64,000 nucleotides of DNA from Myxococcales bacterium (GTDB lineage: Bacteria > Myxococcota_A > Polyangia > Polyangiales > Polyangiaceae), in contig SXNL01000061.1 in NCBI GenBank assembly GCA_005777185.1, positions 1-64,000 of the forward strand, in the 5' to 3' direction. Below, piece after piece: positions 8,674 through 17,276 of the stretch (position 1 is its first letter; every line of letters starts with the position of its first letter). Position numbers and translations under genes: made by a program. The notes under the pieces were generated by a model that was not told the origin of the DNA, did no database searches, and was given only the letters and a program-made list of their open reading frames with translations.

Positions 8674-9546
8674 ATGCAACCCTTCATGCTCCCGGCGCTC
8701 GAGAAGATGGGCCGCCTCGCGCTCGCGAGGAAGGGACTCCGCAGCGACTGGGTGGAGACGGGGCTGGGGAGGATGCACCTCTACGACGGCAAGGGGAGCG
8801 GGCGCGGCCCGACGATGGTCGTCATGCACGGCTTCGGCTCCACCGCGACGGCGTTCGGGCGGCTGCTCGTGCACCTCGCGCCCCACGTCGAGCGCCTCGT
8901 CGCCCCGGACATGATCGGCCACGGCTGGTCCGACCCCCCGCGCGCGAGCGTGACGCCGGACGCCCTCTTCGCGGCGACGAAGGAGGGACTCGATCGCCAC
9001 ATGAAGGAGCCTTTCGTGCTCTACGGGAGCTCGCTCGGCGGGGCGTTCTCGCTCAAGTACGCCCTCGAGCGGCCGGAGCGGGTGCGCGCGCTCGTGCTCG
9101 TCTCGCCGGGCGGGGCGGCCATGGCGGAGGCGGACTTGCAGGAGGTGCTGGCGCACTTCAGGATGCGCTCGAACGGCGACACGCGCGCCTTCCTCGACAA
9201 GCTGTACCACCGCCGCCCCTGGTACTCGACGTTGCTCGCACCCGAGATCCGCCGCATGTTCGACCGGGAGGTGATCCTCGATTTCCTGCGCACGACGAGG
9301 GCGGAGGACACCCTCCGCGCGGAGGATCTCGCGCGCCTCGAGGTGCCGATCCTCCTCGTGTGGGGGAAGTCCGAGCGCCTCCTACCGAGGGAGAGCCTCG
9401 CGTTCTTCCGTCGCGCGCTCCCGGCGCACACCACCTTCGTGGAGCCGGAGGGGATGGCTCACTGCCCGCACCTCGACGATCCGAAGGGCCTGGCGGACAT
9501 CGTGGCGGGGTTCGTGCGCGGGTTGCGACCCGTTCGAGACGGCTGA
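8674..9546 (+). CDS. alpha/beta-fold hydrolase
   Basis: A 290-residue hydrolase. The oxyanion-hole motif HGFGS sits near residue 58, the nucleophile elbow is GSSLGG with S120, and the catalytic histidine is in GMAHCPH (H263). The usual acidic residue after strand 7 (normally WG..D) appears as WGKSERLLP, so the acid may be Glu rather than Asp or may lie elsewhere. Typical activities are esterase, lipase or C-C hydrolase; the substrate is unknown. The ATG at 8674 was chosen over an upstream TTG because it starts the conserved part. It is divergent from the thioesterase-like gene. Confidence 0.8.
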   Translation: MQPFMLPALEKMGRLALARKGLRSDWVETGLGRMHLYDGKGSGRGPTMVVMHGFGSTATAFGRLLVHLAPHVERLVAPDMIGHGWSDPPRASVTPDALFAATKEGLDRHMKEPFVLYGSSLGGAFSLKYALERPERVRALVLVSPGGAAMAEADLQEVLAHFRMRSNGDTRAFLDKLYHRRPWYSTLLAPEIRRMFDREVILDFLRTTRAEDTLRAEDLARLEVPILLVWGKSERLLPRESLAFFRRALPAHTTFVEPEGMAHCPHLDDPKGLADIVAGFVRGLRPVRDG

Positions 9547-9619
9547 ACGGCGCCGGGTCGGGTCCCTCGCGCATCAGGCCCTCGCGTGCTACCACCCCCG
9601 CTCGCTCCTGGAGGCCGCG

Positions 9620-10570
9620 ATGCTCCCCGCTTTCCGCACGTCCGTTCTCTCCCTCCCCGTCGTGACGCTCGCCTTCGTCGCCTGCTCGAGCACGGCCTCG
9701 CGTTCCAGCTTCGACGCGCCCGCGCCCGCCGCGGACGGCGGCGCGGGATCGAGCGGGGGCACCTTCGGGACGGGGACGACCGACGCGGCGTCCAACCAGA
9801 GCGGCTGCGCCGAGGCCGCCAAGCTGGTGTACGTCCTCTCGCTGGAGGGCGACCTCCACTCCTTCGCGCCCGCGGCCAAGAAGTTCACGAAGATCGGCGC
9901 CCTCAACTGCCGCCTCGGCGCCAAGCGGTTCATCCCGATCTCCATGGCCGTCGACCGAAAGGCCGTCGCCTGGGTCAACATGCGCGAGGACGCCGGCGTC
10001 GGCATCGGCGAGGACACGATCTTCAAGGTCGACACGGCGACCGCATCCTGCGTCCCGACGTCGATCCGGGGCTCGATGGGCGGGATGGGTTTCTCCACGA
10101 ACGACGCCGCGACCGACCAGGAGTCGCTCTACGTGATCGGCGAGGGGAGCACGCCGCTCCGGGCCGCACTCGTGAAGGTCGACCTCGTCAAGCAGCAGCT
10201 CCTCCCCGTGGCGGACCTCAAGGAGTCGGTGGACCTCGAGCTCACCGGCACCGGCGACGGTCGACTCTTCGGCTTCCTCATCAGCAGCCCGCTCGCCCTC
10301 GCGCAGGTCGACAAGGCCACGTCGGCCTTCTCCGATCGCGTCTCGCTGACGAAGCTCGAGACGCCGCAGGCCCCCATGTTCGCGTTCTCGTTCTGGGGCG
10401 GGGACTTCTACTTCTACACGGCCACCGGCACGGGCGCGTCGACGACGACGAACGTGACGCGGTACCGGCCGTCGGACAGGAGCCTCGACACGTCGTACAT
10501 GCGCGGCATCGGCTTCCACATCGTCGGCGCCGGCGTCTCGACGTGCGCGCCGACGGTGGCGCCGAAGTAG
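9620..10570 (+). CDS. lipoprotein of unknown function, probably beta-propeller-like
   Basis: A 316-residue exported protein with a lipoprotein signal ending in AFVAC (Cys22) and a Gly/Ser/Ala linker to about residue 60. The mature part has repeated short hydrophobic strands and Gly turns (LVYVLSLEGDLHSF, SLYVIGEG), suggesting a propeller fold. I recognise no catalytic motif. A GGAGG ribosome site precedes the ATG. A strong hairpin downstream (10613-10639) should end the transcript. Confidence 0.6.
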   Translation: MLPAFRTSVLSLPVVTLAFVACSSTASRSSFDAPAPAADGGAGSSGGTFGTGTTDAASNQSGCAEAAKLVYVLSLEGDLHSFAPAAKKFTKIGALNCRLGAKRFIPISMAVDRKAVAWVNMREDAGVGIGEDTIFKVDTATASCVPTSIRGSMGGMGFSTNDAATDQESLYVIGEGSTPLRAALVKVDLVKQQLLPVADLKESVDLELTGTGDGRLFGFLISSPLALAQVDKATSAFSDRVSLTKLETPQAPMFAFSFWGGDFYFYTATGTGASTTTNVTRYRPSDRSLDTSYMRGIGFHIVGAGVSTCAPTVAPK

Positions 10571-10599
10571 CGCCGCCGCCGGCCCGCCGCGAGTACACC

Positions 10600-10611
10600 C
10601 AGGTATACCTG
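10600..10611. promoter_or_regulatory. perfect 12-bp palindrome CAGGTATACCTG
   Basis: It lies in the 82-bp gap between two convergent genes, directly beside the terminator hairpin. It may be part of the same RNA structure or a protein site. The CAGGTA/TACCTG arms recur in the hairpin after rodA. Confidence 0.35.
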
Positions 10612-10612
10612 A

Positions 10613-10639
10613 CGGACCGCGGCCCCCGACCGCGGTCCG
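10613..10639. terminator. bidirectional hairpin terminator between convergent genes
   Basis: Perfect 10-bp GC-rich arms (CGGACCGCGG and its complement) enclose a 7-base loop. The hairpin sits between the stop of the lipoprotein gene (10570) and the stop of the DoxX gene (10653). There is no long T-run, as is common in GC-rich genomes. Confidence 0.7.
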
Positions 10640-10652
10640 CGGACGGCCGACA

Positions 10653-11099
10653 TCACTGCGCGGCCGCGCGCACCTCGTGGAGAGTTGCTCCCGACACCGG
10701 CGCCGGGAGCGCGCGGGCCGCGAGCACAGCCCGGAACGCCCCGCGGTACGCCCACGCGAGGAACACCTCGAGCGCGACCAGCCCGAGCGCGAGGCCCGCG
10801 CCCGACGGCGCGAGGAACAGGTGGAACGCGGCGATGTTCACGAGCACCGGCGCGAGCACGGTCAAGGCCAGCGGCACGAAGCGGTTCGACAGCAGGAACG
10901 CGCCCGCGAGCACCTCGGTGCCCTTCAGCAGCGGGAAGAAGTAGCTCGCGCTCGCGAGGCCGCCCAGGAACGCGAGCGCCCCGCCCGCGGGGGGCGGCTG
11001 AGGGATGAAGTGGAAGAAGCCGTTCAGGCCGAACACCAGGAACGAGAGACCGAGCACCACACGCGCCGCAGTGGGCGCCTTCGAGAGAAACGAGCTCAT
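10653..11099 (-). CDS. DoxX-family membrane protein
   Basis: A 148-residue inner-membrane protein with four hydrophobic segments and the DoxX pattern LGLSFLVFGLNGFFHFIP near the N-terminus, then LKGTEVLAGAFLL. Family members are small quinone/redox-associated or uncharacterised membrane proteins. The ATG at 11099 has a strong AAGGAGGT ribosome site. It is divergent from a LysR-type regulator, with 99 bp between starts that contain a LysR-type palindrome, so it is probably that regulator's target. Confidence 0.8.
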   Translation of the reverse strand: MSSFLSKAPTAARVVLGLSFLVFGLNGFFHFIPQPPPAGGALAFLGGLASASYFFPLLKGTEVLAGAFLLSNRFVPLALTVLAPVLVNIAAFHLFLAPSGAGLALGLVALEVFLAWAYRGAFRAVLAARALPAPVSGATLHEVRAAAQ

Positions 11100-11142
11100 G
11101 GGAGAACCTCCTTGTCGACGAGACCCGGGGAACGTAAGTTGT

Positions 11143-11155
11143 TGCTCATTGAGCA
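11143..11155. promoter_or_regulatory. LysR-type operator (T-N11-A dyad) between doxX-like and lysR-like genes
   Basis: TGCTCA-T-TGAGCA is a perfect inverted repeat that also fits the T-N11-A rule for LysR-type regulator boxes. It lies in the 99-bp divergent intergenic region. A second perfect 8-bp palindrome, CAACGTTG (11177-11184), lies just before the regulator's ribosome site and could be the accessory site. Confidence 0.6.
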
Positions 11156-11198
11156 TTAGTGCCACGTAGTCGCAAACAACGTTGCCTACAGGAGAACA

Positions 11199-12179
11199 AT
11201 GGATCTCAACCACATCACGGCGTTCGTCCGCGTCGTCGAGGCCGGCAGCTTCACCGCTGCGGCGCGCGCGCTCGAGCTGCCGAAGTCATCGGTGAGCCGG
11301 AGCGTCGCGCAGCTCGAGCGGGAGCTCGGCATCTTGCTCATGCAGCGCACGACGCGGAAGCTCAGCCTCACCGACGCGGGCCGGCAGTACTTCGATCGGG
11401 CCAGGGTCGCCCTCGGCGAGCTGGACGACGCGAGCGCGAGCGTCGCGAACCTCGGCAGCGAGCCGCGCGGCGTCGTGCGGCTCACCGCGCCCGTGGACAT
11501 CGCGGTCATGATGCTCACGGGGATCGTGCGTGACTACCTCGCCGCGCACCCGAAGGTCACCGTCGATCTCACGCTCGGCGGGCGACGGGTCGACCTCGTC
11601 GAGGAGGGGATCGACATCGCCGTGCGGGCGGGCGCGCTCGGCGACTCCTCGCTCGTCGCGCGCAAGGTGGCGACGACCGAGCTCGGGCTCTACGCCTCGC
11701 CGGAGTACCTCGAGCGCCGCGGGCGGCCGCGCACCCTCGGGGACCTCGCCGCCCACGACTGCGTCCTCTTCCGTGCGGGGCGTGGCGGCGCGCGGTGGCA
11801 GCTCACGGGGCCGGACGGCGACGAGAGTGTCCACGTCGACGGCCGCGTCCGCGCGGACGAGATGTCGTTCGTGCAGGCCGCCGTCGCCGCCGGGCTCGGG
11901 ATCGGGATGCTACCGAGCTTCCGCTGCACGGAGCAGCCCAGCCACCACGCGATCGAGCGCGTCCTCCCGACCCACGCCGTCAAGGGAACACCCGTGAGCG
12001 TCGTGACGACGAGCGTGCGCACGGAGTCTCTGGCGGTGGCGTCCTTCCGGAAGTTCCTGATCGAGCGCCTGCTCGTGGCGTCGTGGACCGACGCGGCGGA
12101 GCGCTGCGCGGAGGCCGCGGCGGGGACGACGCGCGCGCGACCTGGACGCCGCCGATCGCACCCCCTCGCGGGGCCGTGA
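11199..12179 (+). CDS. LysR-family transcriptional regulator
   Basis: A 326-residue regulator. Residues 1-60 form the winged helix-turn-helix (MDLNHITAFVRVVEAGSFTAAARAL, then SSVSRSVAQLERELG), with the LLMQRTTRKLSLTDAG strand after it. From about residue 90 there is a periplasmic-binding-protein-like effector domain (VRLTAPVDIAVMML). The sequence is of the CrgA/AaeR-like subgroup. The C-terminal 25 residues are Arg/Ala-rich and not conserved in the family. AGGAGA precedes the ATG. It is divergent from the DoxX gene and likely regulates it and itself. Confidence 0.88.
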   Translation: MDLNHITAFVRVVEAGSFTAAARALELPKSSVSRSVAQLERELGILLMQRTTRKLSLTDAGRQYFDRARVALGELDDASASVANLGSEPRGVVRLTAPVDIAVMMLTGIVRDYLAAHPKVTVDLTLGGRRVDLVEEGIDIAVRAGALGDSSLVARKVATTELGLYASPEYLERRGRPRTLGDLAAHDCVLFRAGRGGARWQLTGPDGDESVHVDGRVRADEMSFVQAAVAAGLGIGMLPSFRCTEQPSHHAIERVLPTHAVKGTPVSVVTTSVRTESLAVASFRKFLIERLLVASWTDAAERCAEAAAGTTRARPGRRRSHPLAGP

Positions 12180-12191
12180 TCCTCCTCGACC

Positions 12192-13094
12192 TCACCACGG
12201 CCCCTCCAGCACGACCTCGCACAGCTCCGAGGCTCGCTCCGTGTCGTCCGGATCGACGACGAGCCACGCGCGGGCCCCCCCCGGAACGACCGCGACGCCC
12301 TCCACCTTGCGGAACGACGATGCGCCATCCGCCTCCGTGAGCAGGGCGTACCGGGCGCCCTCCCCCTCCACGATTCCCACAGCGGCGCCGAGCACCGGGC
12401 CGTCCGCGATCGCGTCGTCCGAGTCCTCCGCTGCGGCGAGGTAGAGCACGCGGCCGTCCCCGAGGGGCGCCGCGTCCGTGAAGGCGAGCGGCACCACGCC
12501 GTGCCCGGCCCCGCTCCGGGCCAGCCCGCCGAGGTCGAACCACGACGGTGGACCCACCTCGCCACGCCCGAGGCAGAAGTCCGCGAAGGCCACGTCGAAC
12601 GAGGCGCTCGCCCCGCCCACCGTGCCGTTCGCGCGGTGGAAGAGGCGCACCACGTCCCCGACGAGCACCGCCCCCTCCACGTTGGGCGCCACCGGCAGCC
12701 CCGCCGCGAGCGCAGCGTAGAGCGCGCTCGCGTCGAGCACCGCGCACGCTCCGCTCGCGGGATCGAACCGAACGAGACGGCGCCGCCGCGCGGTCCCGCC
12801 GGATCCCAGGATCCAGATCGCGCCGTCCGCGGCCTCGAACGCGGCCTCGAAGTCCGCCTTGTCGGCCTTGGCCCGCCGCCCTCCGTCCTCGAGGAGCGGC
12901 ACCCGCTCGATCGAGAGCGTCACCGGATCGATCCACGCGGCCGAGAGCGAGTCGTCCTCGACGACGAACAGCCGGCCGTCGCGGAGGATCGCGCCCGACG
13001 CAGCGCAGGCGCGGACGCCGGTCCGGGGATCCTCGAGCGGCCGCGCCCGCACGATCCTCGCTGTGAGCCGGACGTCGAGGCGCGCGGTGTGCAT
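12192..13094 (-). CDS. beta-propeller-like protein (DUF6929-like)
   Basis: A 300-residue protein without an evident signal peptide. It reads as repeated beta strands: FVVEDDSLSAAWIDP, a DGAIWILGSGG segment, an RLVRFDP segment, FRKVEGVAVVPGG, and a terminal AWLVVDPDDTERASELCEV. This order resembles the DUF6929/phytase-like esterase propellers, but the assignment is from memory of the pattern and not certain. It lies 48 bp downstream of the frameshifted MYXO-CTERM gene in the same direction, and its stop is 12 bp from that of the convergent LysR gene. Confidence 0.6.
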   Translation of the reverse strand: MHTARLDVRLTARIVRARPLEDPRTGVRACAASGAILRDGRLFVVEDDSLSAAWIDPVTLSIERVPLLEDGGRRAKADKADFEAAFEAADGAIWILGSGGTARRRRLVRFDPASGACAVLDASALYAALAAGLPVAPNVEGAVLVGDVVRLFHRANGTVGGASASFDVAFADFCLGRGEVGPPSWFDLGGLARSGAGHGVVPLAFTDAAPLGDGRVLYLAAAEDSDDAIADGPVLGAAVGIVEGEGARYALLTEADGASSFRKVEGVAVVPGGARAWLVVDPDDTERASELCEVVLEGPW

Positions 13095-13142
13095 GCGGCG
13101 AGCCTACACCATGGAGTCCCGGCGGGTCGGGCGGCCGGCGGG

Positions 13143-15231
13143 TCAGCGTGACCTGCGGCGCACCCTCACAGCCACGAGCCCGAAGGCGATCCCGAGCAGC
13201 CCGATCGGCGCGGCGCGCGACGACACGCCAGGCACGGTGCAGCCGCAGCCGCCCTCCTCGATCTCCTCGCCGCCGATGGTCCGCGTGCGGCGGGTGCCGT
13301 CGGCCGCCGGGACCTCGGCGGGCGCGCCCTCGCAGGCCCCGGTGCCCTTGTTGCAGCTCGCCTTCGCATGCAGCCGCACACCTGGCGGGTTGACGCAGTC
13401 GGCGTCGGCCGTGCACTTCGCGCACCTGCCCTCCACGAAGCACGTCGGCGTGTCGCTCTTGCACCCGTAGGGGCCCTGGGACACCTCCTGGTCGCCGTCG
13501 CACTTCGCGCACAGACCCTTCGTCGGATCGCAGATCGGCCCGACGTGCGTCGTGGCACCCGCCGCGTTGACGCAGTCCGCGTTCTTCGCGCACTTGCCGC
13601 AGATCCCCGCCACGGCCGCGGCGACATCGCAGTGAGGGGTCGCCTGCGGACACGTGGTCGGGCCGACCTTGGCACCGAAGTCGCTGGCGCAGGTGAGGCA
13701 GGCGCCACTCCCGACGTCGCAGAACGGCCCGCCGTGCACCTTCTTCCCGGCGGGGTCCTTGCAATCGTCGTTGGTCGCGCACACGCCGCACAGACCGGTG
13801 GCGTCGTCGCAGCGCGGCCTTCCCGGGGTGCAGGCCCCCGCCGGGTCCCCGACCCCGTTGTCGCCGAGACACGTGAAGCACTGGCCGGTGGCCCCGTTGC
13901 AGCTCGGGCCCGGGTGCACGATCTCGGGACCCGCGTTCACGCAGTCGCCGTCGAGGGCGCACTTGCCGCAGCCGCCATCTGGCTTGCAGAGGGGGGTCGC
14001 GGCCGAGCAGCGCGTCTTGGCGTCGAGGGCCGCCCCGTTGTCGTTCGTGCAGGCCGCGCAATCGCCGCCCTTCGGCGCCGCGGGGTTCAGGCAGAAGGGT
14101 GTCGTCTCGGCGCACGTCTGGACCCCCGGCGCGGCGCCGAACGCAGCGTTGCAGCCGAGGCACGTGTACGCCATGTTGCCTGCCGCCGCGAGCGGGCCGG
14201 CCGGCGCACTGAAGGCGGGCACCGGCACGACGGCGCCCATGCACGTGCGGGTGCCACCGCAGATCACGTGATCGGAGGCCCAGGGGATCGCGTCGAGCTC
14301 GGCGTCCGGGGGGCAGGCGAGCTCGGGCGCGGCGTCGGCGCGGTAAAAGTAGATGTCACCGAAATCGGCGTCGCGCGTGACCTCGACCTCCGCCACGTCG
14401 TTGCGCGTGTAGGGGAACGCGGCCGTGCCGTTGCCCGGCTTGCCGAAGAGGGAGACGCGCGGTTGCCCGTAGACGTTGGTGTCGGTCGTCGTCCAGCTCT
14501 GACCGGCGCCGAGCTCCGGGGAGAAGCGGCGCTGATCGGCCGTGTCGTAGGGGTTCGTGCCGACGACGAAGTCGGTCTTGTAGCGGTGCCACTTGCCGTC
14601 CTGGATGATCTTCGCCAGGTTGGGGTAGCTCTGGCGCCTGGTGAGCGGCCAGTTCATGTCGGGCGCCGTGTCGTGGTCGAAGGGAGGCGGTCCGATCACC
14701 CAGTGGGTGCCGTGGTTGTGCCCGGCGTCCACGATGCCGTGTGCACCGGTGTAGTTGATGCCCAGATAGGGCCCCGCCCAGCTCCCCCCGACCGGCTCGG
14801 GCGTCGAGCGCACCCATGCCACGATGCAGAGCCGATCGCCCGGAGTGACCTTGAACTGAGCGTTCCGGCGGATGTCGCCGCCGTTGTTCACGCCGCCGGT
14901 GACGACGACGTTTGCCACCGTCGTTCGCGCCCGCGACCTGCCACGGGACGTGGAGGTACTTCCCGCTGCACGTGCCGCCCGCCTGGTCACGGATGACGAT
15001 CGGGTTCGCGGCCATGCCCGCGGGCATCGCGGCTGTCGCGCCGGGGATGGGGCACTGGGGCCAGCCCTTGCAGTCGCCGCCGTTGTTCGCCTGGGTGCGC
15101 CAGGTCACCGTTCCGTTCTCCCACGTCTCGGCGAAGACGACGGTGCGGGCCTCGGCGCGCCCCGAGACCGCGGCGACGAGCGCGAGGCCGATCGCGAGAA
15201 CGCCCGGACGAAGACGTCGGCTCGTATTCAT
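13143..15231 (-). pseudogene. secreted Cys-rich MYXO-CTERM protein interrupted by a +1 frameshift
   Basis: Two reading frames together make one protein. The ATG at 15231 (GGGAGGG ribosome site) starts a signal peptide MNTSRRLRPGVLAIGLALV and a beta domain that is in frame down to about 14914. The sequence then continues in another frame from about 14910 to the stop at 13143. Removing one base from the T3 run at 14911-14913 (an AAA on the coding strand) restores a smooth GGNVVVTGGVNNGG junction. The rest is a polysaccharide-lyase-like or jelly-roll region, seven or more units of a C..C...DC repeat, and a textbook MYXO-CTERM tail (GGCGC, helix, RVRRRSR). It could be a sequencing error, a true mutation or phase variation. 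The mature protein would be surface-anchored. Confidence 0.75.
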
Positions 15232-15357
15232 GGAAGGCCCTCCCGTGGGTGAGACCACGCGGTGACGGATCTCCCGAAGCGTCGCAGCTGGGGGGTGCTC
15301 GCGCAAGCGGGTTCTACGTGATTTCCCCGCGACGAATTTGCGCGTAGTAGAGGCCCG

Positions 15358-15900
15358 GTGCGCGTCCCCGACCTCGGCCTCCTCGGCCTCCTCGCGCTCG
15401 CTTGCTACGCGATCCACGCGGGGTACTACGCCTCGATCCACGAGTGGGACGGCGCCCTCTGGGCATGCCACGTGTCGTGCGTGGCGATCGGCGCGGGCTG
15501 CCTCCTTCGCTCCGCGGACCTCGTCGCCGTCGGGCTCTCGCTGCTGGCGGTCGGCGTCCCGCTGTGGATGCTCGATCTCGCGACCGGCGGGCCGCTCTAC
15601 CCGACTTCCCTGTTGACCCACGTGGGCGGCGTCGCCATCGGCGCGGTCGCCCTTCGCGCCCTCGGCGGCTGGCCGCGCGGCACGTGGTGGAAGACCGCCT
15701 TGCTCATGATGTCGCTGTGCGTCGTCTCGAAGCACGTCACGCGCCCGGAGCGGAACATCAACCTCGTGTTCCGCGTGCAGCCGGGCTGGGAGAAATGGTT
15801 CCCGAGCTTCTTCGTCTATTTCATTCTCGTCGCGGTCGTGTCCATGATGACGTACTGGGCCGCCGAGCGGGCGGCGCGGAGCCTGACGAGATCGCGATGA
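15358..15900 (+). CDS. polytopic membrane protein, first gene of the biosynthetic operon
   Basis: A 180-residue protein with about five hydrophobic segments and a conserved-looking polar stretch (SKHVTRPERNINLVFRVQP) before the last helix. I recognise no family. It starts at a GTG, and its TGA overlaps the ATG of the aminotransferase (ATGA), so translation is coupled. Position at the head of the operon suggests a membrane step or export of the product. Upstream, 15232-15357 is a divergent promoter region shared with the frameshifted MYXO-CTERM gene; no clear promoter boxes are visible. Confidence 0.65.
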   Translation: MRVPDLGLLGLLALACYAIHAGYYASIHEWDGALWACHVSCVAIGAGCLLRSADLVAVGLSLLAVGVPLWMLDLATGGPLYPTSLLTHVGGVAIGAVALRALGGWPRGTWWKTALLMMSLCVVSKHVTRPERNINLVFRVQPGWEKWFPSFFVYFILVAVVSMMTYWAAERAARSLTRSR

Positions 15901-17276
15901 CCGACGAGAGAGGCCGGCACCACCCGAGCGTCGAGCGCTACGCGGACCACGTGAACCCCGCGTTCGTGAAGCTGCTCGGCACGTTCGGCTACGGGCGCGT
16001 CTTCGTGCGCGCGAAGGGGGCGCGGCTGTGGGACGACGCGGGCCGCGAGTACGTCGACTTCCTGTCGGCGTTCGGCGCGATGAACCTCGGCCACAACCCG
16101 CCCGCGCTGATCGCGGCGATGCACGCGTTCCTCGACGACGAGATGGTGAACCTCGTGCACGTGGGGCCGCAGATCCACGCGGGCGATCTCGCCGCCGAGC
16201 TCGCCGCGCTCACGGGCGGGGAGCTCGACGTGGCGATGTTCTCGCTGTCGGGCAGCGAGGCGGTCGAGAGCGCGATCAAGCTCGCGCGAGCGGCCACGGG
16301 GAGGACGCGTGTATTATACACGAAAAACGCGTTCCACGGGAACGGCCTCGGCGCGCTGTCCGTCATCGGCCACGGACGCCTGCGCGATCCCTTCGAGCCC
16401 CTGCTCCCCGAGTGCGGCGAGATCCCGTTCGACGACCTCGCGGCGCTCGAGGCCGGGCTGGGCGCGCACAGGTGCGCGTGCTTCATCGTGGAGCCGATCC
16501 AGGCCGAGGCGGGCGTCATCGTGCCGGCCGACGGATACCTGAAGGAGGCGAAGGCCCTGTGCGAGAAGCACGGCGCCCTGTTCGTCCTCGACGAGGTGCA
16601 GACCGGGATGGGCCGCACCGGGAGCATGTTCGCGTTCGAGGAGCAGGGCCTCGTGCCCGACGTGCTCTTGCTCGGCAAGGGCCTCGGCGCCGGGCTCGTG
16701 CCCATCTCCTGCGCGCTCGCGAAGCGGAAGGTCCACCAGAAGGCGTTCGGGTCGGCCGAGCGCTTCGATCTCCACGGCAGCACGTACGCCGCGAACGCCC
16801 TCTCGTGTCGCGTGGCGCGCGAGATCCTCCGCCTCACCTCCGAGCTCGACCTGAGCGGGCAGGCGCGGAGGAAGGGCGAACGCCTCACGCGGGCGCTCGC
16901 GGAGCGCACGCGCGGGCACCCCTTCGTGAGGGAGATCCGCGGGCGCGGGCTCCTCGTGGGCGTCGAGCTCGGGCCGACGGAGGGCGGCGGCCTCCTGAAC
17001 CGGCTCGTGCCTGGGCTCGTCGACGCGCTCTCGCGGAAGGTCTTCGGCCAGTGGCTGTCGATGCGGCTGCTCGAGCGCGGGATCCTCGCGCAGCCTGCGT
17101 CGCAGCAGTGGAACGTGCTCAAGCTCCAGCCACCCCTCGACGTCGACGACGCGGACCTCGAGCTCGTCGTGCGACACACGGGCGAGATCCTCGACCAGTA
17201 CCGCGAGCTCTTGCCGCTCGTGCGGGACGTCGGGGAGCGACTCGGCAAGCAGATGAGGGGCGGATGGTCCTTCTGA
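15897..17276 (+). CDS. class-III PLP-dependent aminotransferase
   Basis: A 459-residue enzyme of the ornithine/acetylornithine/diaminobutyrate aminotransferase family. Visible motifs are the GSEAVESAIKLAR cofactor-phosphate segment, LDEVQTG with the pyridine-binding Asp232, and the Schiff-base lysine K261 in LLLGKGLGAG. Length is normal for the family. It would transfer an amino group to or from an aldehyde or keto group, presumably on the operon's acyl product or a starter. It overlaps the preceding gene by 4 bp and the radical SAM gene by 13 bp. A palindrome (16308-16322) is embedded in it, encoded with rare codons including a TTA. Confidence 0.88.
   Translation: MTDERGRHHPSVERYADHVNPAFVKLLGTFGYGRVFVRAKGARLWDDAGREYVDFLSAFGAMNLGHNPPALIAAMHAFLDDEMVNLVHVGPQIHAGDLAAELAALTGGELDVAMFSLSGSEAVESAIKLARAATGRTRVLYTKNAFHGNGLGALSVIGHGRLRDPFEPLLPECGEIPFDDLAALEAGLGAHRCACFIVEPIQAEAGVIVPADGYLKEAKALCEKHGALFVLDEVQTGMGRTGSMFAFEEQGLVPDVLLLGKGLGAGLVPISCALAKRKVHQKAFGSAERFDLHGSTYAANALSCRVAREILRLTSELDLSGQARRKGERLTRALAERTRGHPFVREIRGRGLLVGVELGPTEGGGLLNRLVPGLVDALSRKVFGQWLSMRLLERGILAQPASQQWNVLKLQPPLDVDDADLELVVRHTGEILDQYRELLPLVRDVGERLGKQMRGGWSF
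16308..16322. promoter_or_regulatory. palindrome of the TGTA-N3-TACA family (site 2, inside aminotransferase gene)
   Basis: Perfect arms CGTGTA and TACACG around TTA. It encodes Arg-Val-Leu-Tyr-Thr as CGT GTA TTA TAC ACG, three rare codons in a row, followed by AAA. GTA and TTA are exceptional in this GC-rich gene. Confidence 0.5.

Noticed and set aside
16314..16316. TTA codon as possible bldA-like translational control
   Set aside because: Such control is known in Streptomyces, not myxobacteria, and the codon lies inside a palindrome that explains it better.
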